A DNA stretch of 64,000 nt from Actinacidiphila yanglinensis (GCF_900107965.1 NZ_FNVU01000013.1:124001-188000); one strand, 5' to 3'; shown: positions 1 through 9,811, counted from the first letter of the stretch. Notes: generated from the letters alone by a model not told the origin. Translations and numbers: made by a program.

Positions 1-3000
1 TACGTGGCGAAGGACTCCGGCGGCCTGGACGGCGCCGCGTCCACCGAGAACCAGGACCCCTCGCTCGACGAGGTCATGCTCGACTTCGGCGTGATGTCCC
101 CGCTCGCGCACGACCGGCAGCGCACGGACGCGACCGGCAGCGGCTACACCGACCTGCTGGGCATCGCGCCCGGCGCAAACTACCGCTTGGTGGTGCCCGA
201 GCAGCCGACGACCGACCGGATCGCGGGCGCGCTGCTGGCCGCGGCGAACCAGTCGCCCCGGCCGGACGTGATCACCGCCAGCCTCGGCTTCGGCACCGAC
301 GCCCAGGGCCTGCCCGGCCGCTACCTGGAGGACGACCCGGTCGTGCGCTCGGTGGTGGCCTCCCTCGTGCACCAGGACGGGATCGTGGTGTCGATCTCCT
401 CCAACGACGGGACCCGGCTGTACACCCCCGCCCCGGTGGGCCCGGACGGCGGCAGCACGCCCACCGACACCGCGCCGGACGCGGCGGCGGCGACCACCAT
501 CGACGACGACGCGTCGTCCACCGCCCCCTCCAAGGTGCCGGACACCGGCGCGATAGCGGCGGGCGGCACCACCCTGGACGACACCCTCGCGCAGGGCACG
601 GACGGCCCGGCCACCACCGCCGAGACGAGGATCAGCGGCTTCGGCACCTTCTCGTCCGGCTTCGGCACCCGGGTGGACCTGTCGGCGCCCAGCGACAACA
701 TCATCGCCTTCTCGCACACCGCCGGGGGCTCGGCCCAGGACGTGGCCGTGTCCCTCAACGGCGGTACGTCGGCATCCGCACCCGAGATCGCCGCGGCGGC
801 CGCGGTGGTGCTGCAGGCCGGCCGGCTCGGCGGGCACCGCCTCTCCCCCGCCGCGGTGCGCTCCGTGCTGGAGCAGACCGGCCGGGCGGTACCGACGCCG
901 CCGCAGCTCGACCGCACGCTGCACGTCGGCCCGCAGATCGACGTCACCGCCGCGGCGGAGCAGGCCCTCGGCGACAAGCCGAAGGCGACGCCGTCGCTCG
1001 TCCGGCTGTCCGTCGCGCACCGGGTGACCGCGGGCGGCCTGGGCGGCTCCTTCCTGGAGACCACCGACCAGGACCGGATCGACCTGGGCGACATGGCCTC
1101 CGGCGGCGACGGCGAGGGACTGGTCGGCCCGGTCACCTTCGCCGGCGACCTCACCGGCCTGGACGGCGCGAAGGCCGCGTACACCCTCACCGTCGGCCGG
1201 ACCGTCTTCCGCTCCTCGACCCCCGCGATCCGGGTGACGCCCCGTCAACTCCTTGACGCGGCGGGGCTCCCGGTGGTCTCCACCGCCGACCGTCAGGTGA
1301 AGGTGACCTACGCGGTCCAGCACGGCGGCCGCACCGTCGCGAGCGCCGCCCGCACCCTCACCGTCGGGCCCAGCGACGGCACCTACGCGGAGGCGACCGC
1401 CCCGCACGCACCCGCGACGGTCGCGCCGGGCCACGCGGTGACGGTGTCCTACGACCTGACCGGCGTCGCCGGCACCGACGCCCCCGAACTGGTCCTGTCC
1501 GGCGTCGGCCACTGGAACCCGGCGCTCGGCCCGATCTTCAGCGCCGCCTGGCACCAGCCGCTCACCGCGACGAAGGGCACCGTCACCATCCCGGCGTCCG
1601 CGTTCGACGGCGGCGGCGGGCTCTACGGCATCGGCATCGCGCAGGCCGGCTTCGGCGGCAACCCGCAGTTCACCACCTACGGCGAGTTCGCCCCGATCCG
1701 GGTGAGCGGCGGCACCGCGGCCGACCGCCCGGCCGCGCCGCTGATCACCGGCAGCTCCGGCGTCCCGAGCCATTCCGCCGAAGTCACCCGCGGCGCACCG
1801 GGGTTCGGCCTGCGCTACGACGTCAGCGGCGTCAAGGGCGCGCGGTACGCGGAGGTCGAGGTCTCGGCTCCGGGGCCGACGATCAACGGCTCGCTGAACA
1901 CCTTCACCAACGCCAACGGCACCGGGCTCGACTCCGACGGCGCCAACACCCCCTCCACCGCGCACCGCACGCTCCCCGCCACGGCCGGCTCGGTCCGGCT
2001 CGACGCGCTCTCCCTCGGCCTGACCACGTCCGACGCGTACGGGGTGCGGGTGCTGGCCCTCGACCGCGACCACCACGTGATCGGGCAGGCGTCGGCGCTG
2101 TCCGGCCTGGCCGTCGACGACGGCCTCGCGCCGGACGGCAGCACCGTGCTGAGCTTCGCCGCCGCCGGCAAGCACTCCGTCGCCGCGCTGCGCACCGCGG
2201 CCGGCGGCACCGAGGTCCGGCCCTACGACCCGGCGACCGGCCGCTACGGCGCCGTCCTCACCTCCGACGCGGGCACCGACGCGGACTACGAGGTGCTCGG
2301 CGCCACCGCGGACCGGGTCCTGCTGGTCCACCGGTCCGCCTCCGGTGGCGACGTCGCGGTGGAGACCTGGAACACCACCACCGGCAAGCGTGTCGGCTCC
2401 GCTCAACTGCCTGCCGCCACCTACACGTTCGTCGTCGGCCGGGTGGACGCCGAGCACGACCGCGGCGCTGTCCTGCTGCGGTCGGTCGCGGACGGCGGCG
2501 ACCTGGTGCTGCCGGTCGACCTCGCCACGGGCGCCGCCGGCGAGCCGATCCCGGCCGACCCGGCCGGCGTCCCCGCGGGCACGTACAGCCTGCTGGACTT
2601 CGACACCTCGACCGGTGCGGTCTACCTTGCCAAGGGAGCACCGGCGTTCCTGTGCCTGGGCGGCGTGACCGTGGCGAAGGTCGACCTGGTGGCGCGTACG
2701 GTGACCGGGGCCGGCTCCAGCTCCGGGTGCAGCCACGGCCTCGCCTCCGACGGCGCCGGCACCCTCTACAACCTGTCGGCCACCGCGATCAGCACCAAGA
2801 TCGAGCCCGGCAGCGTGCTGACCGGGCTGAACGAGACCACCGGCACGCAGGGCGACGCGATCAGCGTCCGCCAGGGCGTCCCGGTGGCCCTCGCGGTCGA
2901 CGGCACCCACCACGTGGCGGTCGTGTCGTACTCCGCGCCGGCCGGCACCGCGTACTTCGGCTCGCAGCAGGGCCTGGTGCTGGACAACAACGCCACCGGC

Positions 3001-3186
3001 CAGTTGCTGCTGGTCGACCTGGCCTCCGGCACGGTGCTGCGCACGCTCGACGGCTTCGCCCCCGACAGCCACGGCGGGCCGCTGATCCACGGAGGGGAGA
3101 TGAACTCGATCCAGCTCGACCCGGCCACCCGCACCGGGTGGACCTACGGCCCCTACGACGGCCAGATCCAGCAGTTCTCCTACTGA
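1..3186 (+). CDS. Secreted subtilisin-like (S8) serine peptidase, 5' end outside the window
   Basis: The frame is open at base 1, so about 1061 codons are visible and the signal peptide and early catalytic residues lie to the left. The visible part holds the 'GIAPGA' strand typical of subtilases, a candidate oxyanion Asn in 'ISSNDGT', and the nucleophile motif 'GTSASAP' (Ser codon 769-771), where most S8 enzymes have GTSMA(A/T)P. The peptidase domain is followed by about 750 residues of Ser/Thr/Gly-rich beta-sandwich and propeller-like sequence, as in large exported Streptomyces proteases. It probably cleaves protein outside the cell. It converges on the alpha/beta hydrolase gene across a strong hairpin. 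The family is clear from the Ser block; the substrate is unknown and the full triad cannot be checked here. Confidence 0.8.
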   Translation, partial: YVAKDSGGLDGAASTENQDPSLDEVMLDFGVMSPLAHDRQRTDATGSGYTDLLGIAPGANYRLVVPEQPTTDRIAGALLAAANQSPRPDVITASLGFGTDAQGLPGRYLEDDPVVRSVVASLVHQDGIVVSISSNDGTRLYTPAPVGPDGGSTPTDTAPDAAAATTIDDDASSTAPSKVPDTGAIAAGGTTLDDTLAQGTDGPATTAETRISGFGTFSSGFGTRVDLSAPSDNIIAFSHTAGGSAQDVAVSLNGGTSASAPEIAAAAAVVLQAGRLGGHRLSPAAVRSVLEQTGRAVPTPPQLDRTLHVGPQIDVTAAAEQALGDKPKATPSLVRLSVAHRVTAGGLGGSFLETTDQDRIDLGDMASGGDGEGLVGPVTFAGDLTGLDGAKAAYTLTVGRTVFRSSTPAIRVTPRQLLDAAGLPVVSTADRQVKVTYAVQHGGRTVASAARTLTVGPSDGTYAEATAPHAPATVAPGHAVTVSYDLTGVAGTDAPELVLSGVGHWNPALGPIFSAAWHQPLTATKGTVTIPASAFDGGGGLYGIGIAQAGFGGNPQFTTYGEFAPIRVSGGTAADRPAAPLITGSSGVPSHSAEVTRGAPGFGLRYDVSGVKGARYAEVEVSAPGPTINGSLNTFTNANGTGLDSDGANTPSTAHRTLPATAGSVRLDALSLGLTTSDAYGVRVLALDRDHHVIGQASALSGLAVDDGLAPDGSTVLSFAAAGKHSVAALRTAAGGTEVRPYDPATGRYGAVLTSDAGTDADYEVLGATADRVLLVHRSASGGDVAVETWNTTTGKRVGSAQLPAATYTFVVGRVDAEHDRGAVLLRSVADGGDLVLPVDLATGAAGEPIPADPAGVPAGTYSLLDFDTSTGAVYLAKGAPAFLCLGGVTVAKVDLVARTVTGAGSSSGCSHGLASDGAGTLYNLSATAISTKIEPGSVLTGLNETTGTQGDAISVRQGVPVALAVDGTHHVAVVSYSAPAGTAYFGSQQGLVLDNNATGQLLLVDLASGTVLRTLDGFAPDSHGGPLIHGGEMNSIQLDPATRTGWTYGPYDGQIQQFSY

Positions 3187-3199
3187 CCCACCGGCACGG

Positions 3200-3238
3200 C
3201 CCTGTTCCCGCGGCGCGCACGGCGCCGCGGGAACAGGG
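3200..3238. terminator. Bidirectional hairpin terminator between convergent genes
   Basis: A perfect 16-bp stem (3200-3215 with 3223-3238) around a 7-base loop lies 14 bases after the subtilase stop and 36 bases after the hydrolase stop on the other strand. No U-tract is present, as is usual in Streptomyces. It would serve both convergent transcripts. Confidence 0.85.
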
Positions 3239-3273
3239 CACTCTACGGGGCTTGCACGTTCACCCCGGGCAGG

Positions 3274-6246
3274 TCAGTGGTGGCCTCCCGGATTGCCGGG
3301 CACGACGTGCAGGGTCGCGGTGCCGGTACGGCCGGAGCCCGCGGCGAGCGAGCCGACCGTCACGCTGCCGGTGGCCTCCCCGGCCGGGACGGTGAACGCC
3401 AGGCGGACCCGTCCGGAGCCGTCGGCGACGGCGCTGCCCAGCGGAGCGCCACCCAGGGTGAACACGACGCTCTCACCGGCGCGGTAGCCGGTGCCGGTGG
3501 CCGTGACGGACTGCCCGGCGGACGCGGTCGCGTCGCTGAGGGCCAGCCGCGCGGGACCGGACAGGGCGTGGAACTCGCCGCAGACGTCGCCCTGGGCACC
3601 GACCGGCGGCGCGGGTGTCGCGGTGCCGGTGACGCCGTCGTCCTCGCGGACGGTGACGGTGCCGAAGTCGTGGCTGCCGAGGACGGCGTCGGAGGAGTCG
3701 GAGACCGCGACCTTGTAGGCCGTGGTGGCGGCCGCTCCGGCGACCGAGTCACCGGTCACCGGGACGGGCACGGCCCGGCAGGTGGTGCCCGGCGGGAAGA
3801 CGACCTGCTGCATGGCCGGGGCGACGGTGCCGGTGGCCGAGCCCAGCACGGTGAGGTACGCGCTGACCGGGGTGCCGCTCGGCCGCGACAGGTACACCGC
3901 CACGTGGTCCGTGGCCGGTCCCGATCCCTCCTCGACCGCGGTGGACGCCACGTTGACGGTGGGCCGGGTCCTGACCTGCGGCGTGCCGAGGGTCTTGCTG
4001 TCGAAGCCGAGGTCCGACAGGTAGGCGCCGCCGGCCGCGCTGCCGTCCGCGCCGACCGCCGGGGTGAAGCGGACCGACGCGAGCCGGCCGGTGTCGACGC
4101 CGGCCTTCTTCAGGGTCGCGGTCGGCACGTGGACCTGCTGGAGCACGATCTTGCCGAGGAGGGTGGAGGTGCTGGACGGCATCCGGTCCACGCCCCACTT
4201 GTTGAGGGTGGAGGCCGGGGCACTCCAGTGGTGGCCGGCGGTGTCGGTGACGGTGATGTCCAGGTCCGTGCCGGTGGTGACGCTCTCGTCGGGTGACATG
4301 TCGACGGTCATCTCGTCGTAGCGCGAGACGTTCCGCTCGCCGGGCGGGACCGCGACCGTCACGCCGCCGCCGGTGCCGGTCCAGGTCAGGTGCGTCATCG
4401 GGTTGAGCGGCACGTTCGGGGCGTAGTTGGCGGGTGTCCAGTACGGCACCTGCTGGTTGGTGAGGGTGCTGCCGGGCAGGGTGCAGTCGGGCAGCGCCTC
4501 CGGGACGGTGCGGCCGTACTTGTCGGCGCAGACCGTGGCGGTGGTGTCACCGGTGGCCGTCACCAGCGGGGAGGCGGTCTTGAAGGTGGTGATGTCGGTG
4601 CGGGCGGACTGCGGCTGCTGCGCGACCGTGCGCACGTCGGCGTAGCCGGCGACGGACGGCGGTTCCTGGCCGGAGCCGTCGAACAGGCCCTGGAAACGGG
4701 CCTGCCCGCCGAGCGTGGACTCGAAGAACCCGGCGATGTACGCCGATCCGACCTGGTACTGCTGGGCGGCGGTCAGCCGGATGTTCTGCCCGGAGGCGAG
4801 CGCGGTGGCGCTGGTGCCGCAGACCGGGTCGTCGGCCTTGGACCAGTCGTCGGAGGCGCCGGGATAGGGCGGTGTCCACGAGGAGTTGTAGAAGTCGTGG
4901 TCGGTGCCCATCACCCACACGTCCGAGCGGCCCACGTCGTCGGAGAAGGTGCCGTCGCGCGAGTCGGCGTAGAAGTGCTGGCCCTGCTGGTCGGAGACGT
5001 CGCCGTCGCAGTACGGCAGCAGGGTGGTGGTGATGACGTCCGGCAGGGTGGCGCGGGTGAAGTCGATCGGCGCCAGCGCGAACACGGACTTGATGTTCCA
5101 CGGGTGCGGCAGCGCCTCGTTGAGGGTGCCGGCGGTGACGACGCCCTCGCCGCCGCGGGAGTGGCCCATCAGGCCGATGCTGCCGAAGTCCATCGTGCCC
5201 ACCAGCTGGTGGGCGGTCAGGGTGCCGTCGGGGTAGGTGGAGCGGCCGGCGGCCAGCGCCTGGTCGAGCGTCACGTCGTTGCCGGTCGCCGCGTCGTGGT
5301 AGCTCACCGGGTGCCCGCTGTTGACCGACTTGAGCATGGTCAGGGTGTCCAGGACGAGCTGGCCGCGCGAGACCGCGCCGTCGTCGGGCGAGAGCTGGTT
5401 GTCGTTGGCGTTGATGGCGTTCGCGGAGATCGACACGACGGTGTAGCCGTCGGCCGCCAGCGCGTCGCCGGCGCCGTCGTACCCGGCGTAGCTGAGGATG
5501 GGGGCGGTGCCGGCCGGGCAGGGCCAGCCGCTGGCGCCCTTGAGCGTGGTGGTGTTGTAGCAGGAGCTGTGCCGGCCGTGCAGGAAGACCACCAGCGGGT
5601 GCGGGCGGTGGTCGGTCGGCAGGTAGATCCGCCCTTCGAGCTCGCCGCGGATGCCGCCGATGTCGGCGAGCGGGATCGACTGGGCGCCGAAGTCGTAGTC
5701 GGCGACGGTGTAGCCGCCGGTGCCCACGGTGGTCGGGTCGGCGGAGGTGGTGCCGGTGCCGCCGGGGCTGACCGGGGCGGTCTTCCCGCCGGCCCGGGCG
5801 CTGTCCAGGGTCTTCTGCTGCGCCTTGAGCTGGGCGGCGGCGGAGGGCAGGGCGGTGGGGCCGGTGGCGGTGCTGTTCCCGCCGGTCGACCACTGCCAGC
5901 CGATCGAACGGGCGGTGGCCACCGCGGGGGCGGTGGTGGTGGCGGTCAGGGTGCGGCCGTCCGCGGACTCCGCGGCCGGGCCGAGATCGGTGCCGTCGGC
6001 GAGCAGTTCGGGCGCGTCGTCCTTGACCGGCAGCGCGCCGGCGAGGGTGAGCGAGACGACGTAGCCGGCGGCGGCCCGGGTGACCTTCCAGCCGTCGCCG
6101 GAGGCGACGACGGCCGGGCCCGGTGAGGGCGCCGCCGCCGCGGCCGGCAGGGCGGCGACGGTGGTGGACGCGCCGAGTGCGAGGAGTCCGGCGGATATCG
6201 CGGTGAGCGGGCGCCGCAGCGCCCGCAGCGGGAGGTGTCTGCTCAC
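3274..6246 (-). CDS. Large secreted alpha/beta hydrolase with Calx-beta/Ig-like C-terminus
   Basis: 990 residues. A Sec-type signal (Arg-rich start, hydrophobic core about 14-32, then AAAAA) leads to an alpha/beta hydrolase domain with the oxyanion turn 'FLHGRHS' (about 222-228) and the nucleophile elbow 'GHSRGG' (Ser363). Residues about 740-990 look like a Calx-beta strand set followed by an Ig-like domain, ending in a His-rich tail. The fold resembles chlorophyllase/cutinase-like secreted esterases, so ester or amide hydrolysis outside the cell is likely but the substrate is not known. The GTG start at 6246 overlaps the stop of the 57-codon gene upstream (GTGA, 6243-6246), so translation is probably coupled to the peptide and amidase genes. 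Confidence 0.85.
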   Translation of the reverse strand: MSRHLPLRALRRPLTAISAGLLALGASTTVAALPAAAAAPSPGPAVVASGDGWKVTRAAAGYVVSLTLAGALPVKDDAPELLADGTDLGPAAESADGRTLTATTTAPAVATARSIGWQWSTGGNSTATGPTALPSAAAQLKAQQKTLDSARAGGKTAPVSPGGTGTTSADPTTVGTGGYTVADYDFGAQSIPLADIGGIRGELEGRIYLPTDHRPHPLVVFLHGRHSSCYNTTTLKGASGWPCPAGTAPILSYAGYDGAGDALAADGYTVVSISANAINANDNQLSPDDGAVSRGQLVLDTLTMLKSVNSGHPVSYHDAATGNDVTLDQALAAGRSTYPDGTLTAHQLVGTMDFGSIGLMGHSRGGEGVVTAGTLNEALPHPWNIKSVFALAPIDFTRATLPDVITTTLLPYCDGDVSDQQGQHFYADSRDGTFSDDVGRSDVWVMGTDHDFYNSSWTPPYPGASDDWSKADDPVCGTSATALASGQNIRLTAAQQYQVGSAYIAGFFESTLGGQARFQGLFDGSGQEPPSVAGYADVRTVAQQPQSARTDITTFKTASPLVTATGDTTATVCADKYGRTVPEALPDCTLPGSTLTNQQVPYWTPANYAPNVPLNPMTHLTWTGTGGGVTVAVPPGERNVSRYDEMTVDMSPDESVTTGTDLDITVTDTAGHHWSAPASTLNKWGVDRMPSSTSTLLGKIVLQQVHVPTATLKKAGVDTGRLASVRFTPAVGADGSAAGGAYLSDLGFDSKTLGTPQVRTRPTVNVASTAVEEGSGPATDHVAVYLSRPSGTPVSAYLTVLGSATGTVAPAMQQVVFPPGTTCRAVPVPVTGDSVAGAAATTAYKVAVSDSSDAVLGSHDFGTVTVREDDGVTGTATPAPPVGAQGDVCGEFHALSGPARLALSDATASAGQSVTATGTGYRAGESVVFTLGGAPLGSAVADGSGRVRLAFTVPAGEATGSVTVGSLAAGSGRTGTATLHVVPGNPGGHH

Positions 6247-6416
6247 TTCTGCGCGGCCTCGTCTCCGTCGGGGTCGTCATCGGGGTAGGGGTAGAAGGCG
6301 GTGCCGAGTTTGGGCAGCCAGCCCACGGTGGCGATGGGGGTGGTGCCGTCGCCCGGGTGCTGCGGGGGCAGTCCGGCGTTGATCACCGGTCCCCACCCGA
6401 CGGTCAGGAAGCTCAT
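6243..6416 (-). CDS. 57-residue peptide locked between amidase and hydrolase by 4-base overlaps
   Basis: A 57-codon frame whose ATG (6416) overlaps the amidase stop as ATGA and whose stop overlaps the hydrolase GTG as GTGA. Both junctions being exact 4-base overlaps is strong evidence that it is translated. The peptide has two similar segments, 'LTVGWGPVINAG' and 'ATVGWLPKLGTA', then an aromatic/Pro stretch 'FYPYP' and an acidic tail rich in Asp and Glu. No signal peptide, membrane helix or known domain is visible. It may be a partner or stabiliser of one of the two exported enzymes, or a precursor-like peptide; function is unknown. Confidence 0.75.
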   Translation of the reverse strand: MSFLTVGWGPVINAGLPPQHPGDGTTPIATVGWLPKLGTAFYPYPDDDPDGDEAAQK

Positions 6417-8344
6417 CGCAGCGCCTCCTCGGCGACCAGCGGGTCGTTGGACAGCTCGGGCGGGGTGGCCGGTTCGGCCCGCAGCACGCGCGGGGCGATC
6501 TTCGCCGTGGTGGACACCGGGTCGGCCGGGGCCGCGTTGTGGTACTCCGGGTAGTGCTCCTGGTAGTCGAGGGCCGCCTGGACGATCTGCGGCTCGCTGA
6601 ACCGCGGGCCCCAGAACTGCGCGGCGATCGGCAGGCCCACGGTGCTGTCGTAGCCGACCGGGAAGGAGACCATCGGCCAGGTCAGGGCGTTGGGCAGCTG
6701 GTAGTACGCCCGGTAAACCGGGAACCCGCCGCCAGTGCGTAGCCCGATCTGCGCGCCGAGCGAGAGGACCAGCATGAAGTCGACGCCCGCCGCGTCCAGC
6801 GCCGCCTGGTAGTTGGCCTGGAGGGTGCGCCGGCGCAGCTCGCCCTCGACACGGGCGGAGGCGGGCACCAGCCCGGCGAACCGGGTCGCCGAGTCGAAGG
6901 ACGACACGGTGTCGTTCGGGCCCTTGCGGCCGTACTGCGCCAGCAGCGCCGCGGCCTGGTCGGCCGGGCGGGTGGCGGCGAACTCCTTGACCGCGTCCCA
7001 GTAGCGGATCTCGTACCGGTTGGGGCTGAGCACCGCGGAGGACGGCGAGACCGGGGAGCCGTCGACGGTGGCGAGCACGTCGGTGCTGGAGAAGTAGGGG
7101 TCGTTGGCGGGCACGGTCACGTCGAGGCCCGGGAACTCCTTCACCGTCGCGCCCAGCGAGGTGAGTTGCTGCTTGAGCCGGGTGAACGCGGCCAGGTGGT
7201 CGGCGTCGTAGGTGTCCTGCGGCGAGGTACCGGTCTGGATGCCGCCGCTGGTGCGCATCCAGTCGGACTGCGGGATGCCGATGGTGGTGCCCGCCAGCGG
7301 CCGGCGGCCCTTGCGCGCGGTGAGCGGCATGGCGGGGAACGGGTCGGGCGCGGCGAGCGTCAGCGGGTCGTTCGCCGGGTCAGGGCCGTGGATGACCGAC
7401 AGGATCAGCGAGGCGTCCCGCACCGAGCGGGCGATCGGGCCCAGCACGTCGTACCCCGGCGACAGCGGCATCAGCCCGGCGACCGAACTGGTGCCGAGGG
7501 ACGGCTTGATGCCGCTGGCGCCGTTGGCGGCCGACGGCATCATGATGGAGCCGCCGGTCTCCTCGCCGATGCACGCCGCGGCCAGCCGGGCGACCGGCGC
7601 GACGCCGGATCCCTGGCTGGACCCGCCGGGGACGTACGCCTTGTTCCACGCGTTGCCGGCGAAGGTGCCGGTGATGGAGCCGGAGAACGCCGAGGCGATG
7701 GTGTGCCCGAGGATCACCGCGCCCGCCTCGCGCAGCCGCAGCACCACCGTGGCGTCGCGCAGCGCCGTGTTCCCGTCGAAGGCGTGGCTGCCGTCCTTGG
7801 CCTCCAGCCCCTTGACGGCCACCGAGTCCTTGACGCCGAACGGGATGCCGAGCAGCGCCGGGAGGTCCTCGTGGGTGTGCCGGGCCTTGGCGAACCGGGC
7901 GTCGGCGGCGGCCGCCTGGGCGAGCGCGCCGTCCCGGTCGATCCGGACGAACGCGTTGTAGAGGCCGTTGTCGCCGTAGGTCTCGAAGGGTCCGTTGAAC
8001 CGGTCGATCCGGTCCAGGTACGCCTTCGTGACCTGAACCGACGTCACGACCCCGCCGCGCATCAGCGCGGCCAGCTCGACCACCTCGTAGTCGACCAGCC
8101 GGGGGCGCTTCTTGACGGAGGAGAGGGCGGGCAGGGCCTTGAGCAGATCGGCGGAGGCGGTGGCGGTGGCGGAGGCGGTGGCGGAGGCGGCGACGGCCGG
8201 CGACGCGACCGCGGCGGACACCGCGACCGTTCCGGTCACGGCGGCGGCCCCGCCGAGCACGGCCCGGCGGCTGATTCCCGCACGGGCCGGTGCGGGGACG
8301 GGAGTTGGGGCGTGGGAAGGGGAGACGGCACGTTCTGCTGGCAT
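6413..8344 (-). CDS. Tat-exported amidase (amidase signature family)
   Basis: About 643 residues from ATG 8344, which has an AGGAAAG ribosome site; an upstream GTG at 8428 adds 28 residues but has no such site. The N-terminus carries a Tat motif 'SRRAVLGG' and a hydrophobic Ala/Val stretch, followed by a low-complexity Ala/Ser/Thr linker. The amidase-signature core is intact: Lys in 'GVKDS', the Gly/Ser-rich loop 'GGSSQGSG', and the nucleophile Ser in 'ETGGSI', giving a Ser-cisSer-Lys triad. The family hydrolyses carboxamides; the natural substrate is not evident. It is the first gene of a three-gene chain with the 57-residue peptide and the secreted hydrolase. Confidence 0.88.
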   Translation of the reverse strand: MPAERAVSPSHAPTPVPAPARAGISRRAVLGGAAAVTGTVAVSAAVASPAVAASATASATATASADLLKALPALSSVKKRPRLVDYEVVELAALMRGGVVTSVQVTKAYLDRIDRFNGPFETYGDNGLYNAFVRIDRDGALAQAAAADARFAKARHTHEDLPALLGIPFGVKDSVAVKGLEAKDGSHAFDGNTALRDATVVLRLREAGAVILGHTIASAFSGSITGTFAGNAWNKAYVPGGSSQGSGVAPVARLAAACIGEETGGSIMMPSAANGASGIKPSLGTSSVAGLMPLSPGYDVLGPIARSVRDASLILSVIHGPDPANDPLTLAAPDPFPAMPLTARKGRRPLAGTTIGIPQSDWMRTSGGIQTGTSPQDTYDADHLAAFTRLKQQLTSLGATVKEFPGLDVTVPANDPYFSSTDVLATVDGSPVSPSSAVLSPNRYEIRYWDAVKEFAATRPADQAAALLAQYGRKGPNDTVSSFDSATRFAGLVPASARVEGELRRRTLQANYQAALDAAGVDFMLVLSLGAQIGLRTGGGFPVYRAYYQLPNALTWPMVSFPVGYDSTVGLPIAAQFWGPRFSEPQIVQAALDYQEHYPEYHNAAPADPVSTTAKIAPRVLRAEPATPPELSNDPLVAEEALR

Positions 8345-8730
8345 CGACAGCTTTCCTGTCCTCGGCATGGTGAAGGAAAAAGCGGAACGCGGGGGGATGG
8401 CAACACGCGAGGAGACTGTAAGACGCACCGAATGACGGACGGAAGGGCAGGTCAGAGCCTTTTATCCGGCTCGCTTCGCGCTCACGCCCGTGTTTCCCCG
8501 GAGTTCCGCGGGGATGAATTCCCGGTCGCCGAAAATCTGCCCGGAATCCGGGCCAACCGGCCATGACGAGGGGTTACTTGGCAGTTGAATCGGCCGCGGG
8601 GAGGTCCGCGAAACACAAACTCAACATCACATGGGCGTTCCGAAATGCGAGATACCGCGGAAGATACAGCGTGTGCATGACAGCACTTTCGCCGCTTCAT
8701 TCCCGCCTTTCCCAAAAGCCGCCCGCTCAG
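8345..8730. other. Intergenic region upstream of the amidase chain
   Basis: About 390 bases with no convincing gene. It should carry the promoter of the amidase-peptide-hydrolase chain (read leftward). It is somewhat poorer in GC than its surroundings around 8600-8700. No clear operator or structured RNA was found. Confidence 0.4.
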
Positions 8731-8758
8731 GGCTCCAGCGGGGCCCCGCTCAGGAGCC
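8731..8758 (-). terminator. Hairpin terminator of the PPK2 gene
   Basis: GGCTCC (8731-8736) pairs with GGAGCC (8753-8758) around an inner 14-base palindrome AGCGGGGCCCCGCT. It lies 3 bases past the PPK2 stop. Confidence 0.7.
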
Positions 8759-8761
8759 CGC

Positions 8762-9682
8762 TCAGGGCCGCAACAGCGAGCGGGCCGCGGCGTCCTCGCC
8801 CGCCTCCAGCAGGTTCGCGGCGGCACCGACGATCAGCGGGTCCGGCTCACCGACCACCTCGTCGTCGCGGTCGGTGTACGGGAAGCGGGCCAGCACGCTG
8901 CGCATCGCCTCCACCCGGGCCCGCTTCTTGTCGTTGCTCTTCACCACCGTCCACGGGGCGTGCGCGGTGTCCGTCGCGTGGAACATCGCGACCTTCGCGG
9001 CGGTGTACCGGTCCCAGCGGTCCAGGGAGGCCAGGTCCATCGGGCTGAGCTTCCACTGCCGCACCGGGTCGACCTGACGGATGGTGAACCGGGTGCGCTG
9101 CTCGTTGCGGGACACCGAGAACCAGAACTTCACCAGGTGGACGCCGTCGTCCACCAGCATCCGCTCGAACCCGGGCGCCTGCCGCATGAAGCGGTGGTAC
9201 TCGTCGTCGGTGCAGAACCCCATCACCCGCTCCACGCCCGCCCGGTTGTACCAGGAGCGGTCGAACAGCACGATCTCGCCCGCCGTCGGCAGGTGCGCGA
9301 CGTACCGCTGGAAGTACCACTGGCCGCTCTCGCGCTCGGAGGGCTTCTCCAGGGCGACCACCCGGGCGCCGCGCGGGTTGAGGTGCTCGATGAAGCGCTT
9401 GATGGTGCCGCCCTTGCCGGCGGCGTCACGGCCCTCGAAGACGATGACGACGCGCTGCCCCGTCTCCTTCACCCAGCGCTGGAGCTTGAGCAGCTCGATC
9501 TGCTGGAGCCGCTTGTGCCGCTCGTACTCCGGCCGCTCCATCCGCCGGTCGTACGGGTAGTTCTCCCGCCAGGTGTCGACGGTGGTGCCGTCAGGGCGGA
9601 TGAGCACCGGATCGTCCTGGTCGCTGTAGTCGACCGTCAGACCCTCGAGCAGCTGGTCCGTGCCGGAGATCGAGTGCTGCAC
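8762..9682 (-). CDS. ppk2: Polyphosphate kinase 2 family protein
   Basis: 306 residues from GTG 9682, chosen because GGAAGG lies upstream and the longer in-frame extension to 9787 is low-complexity. The PPK2 domain shows Walker A 'GRDAAGKGG', the lid region with 'EKPSERESGQWYFQRY', and Walker B 'LFDRSWYNRAGVE'. The order and spacing fit single-domain PPK2 enzymes, which use polyphosphate to phosphorylate nucleotides (usually NDP to NTP). It lies beside the phosphate transporter gene on the same strand, which fits a role in phosphate storage and release. Nucleotide preference cannot be told from sequence alone. Confidence 0.92.
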   Translation of the reverse strand: MQHSISGTDQLLEGLTVDYSDQDDPVLIRPDGTTVDTWRENYPYDRRMERPEYERHKRLQQIELLKLQRWVKETGQRVVIVFEGRDAAGKGGTIKRFIEHLNPRGARVVALEKPSERESGQWYFQRYVAHLPTAGEIVLFDRSWYNRAGVERVMGFCTDDEYHRFMRQAPGFERMLVDDGVHLVKFWFSVSRNEQRTRFTIRQVDPVRQWKLSPMDLASLDRWDRYTAAKVAMFHATDTAHAPWTVVKSNDKKRARVEAMRSVLARFPYTDRDDEVVGEPDPLIVGAAANLLEAGEDAAARSLLRP

Positions 9683-9811
9683 CGTGCCGTCCGTCCTTCC
9701 GTCCGCCGCCCCGCCCCCGCGGGCCTGAGCGCTACCGTGCTCCGTACGCCGCCGATCGGCCAGTGCCGTGGCCCGGCAAGGGTTCACCGGTTCACGGCAC
9801 CCGGCACTGCT

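Noticed and set aside
3277-4296. Long plus-strand open frame opposite the hydrolase gene
   Set aside because: Its Gly/Arg/Ala-heavy composition and position are those of a GC-frame shadow; the opposite strand has clear domains and a signal peptide. Many similar frames across the window were left out for the same reason.
8151-8200. GGCGGAGGCGGTGGC-type repeat as a separate element
   Set aside because: It lies in frame in the amidase gene and encodes the Ala/Ser/Thr linker after the Tat signal.
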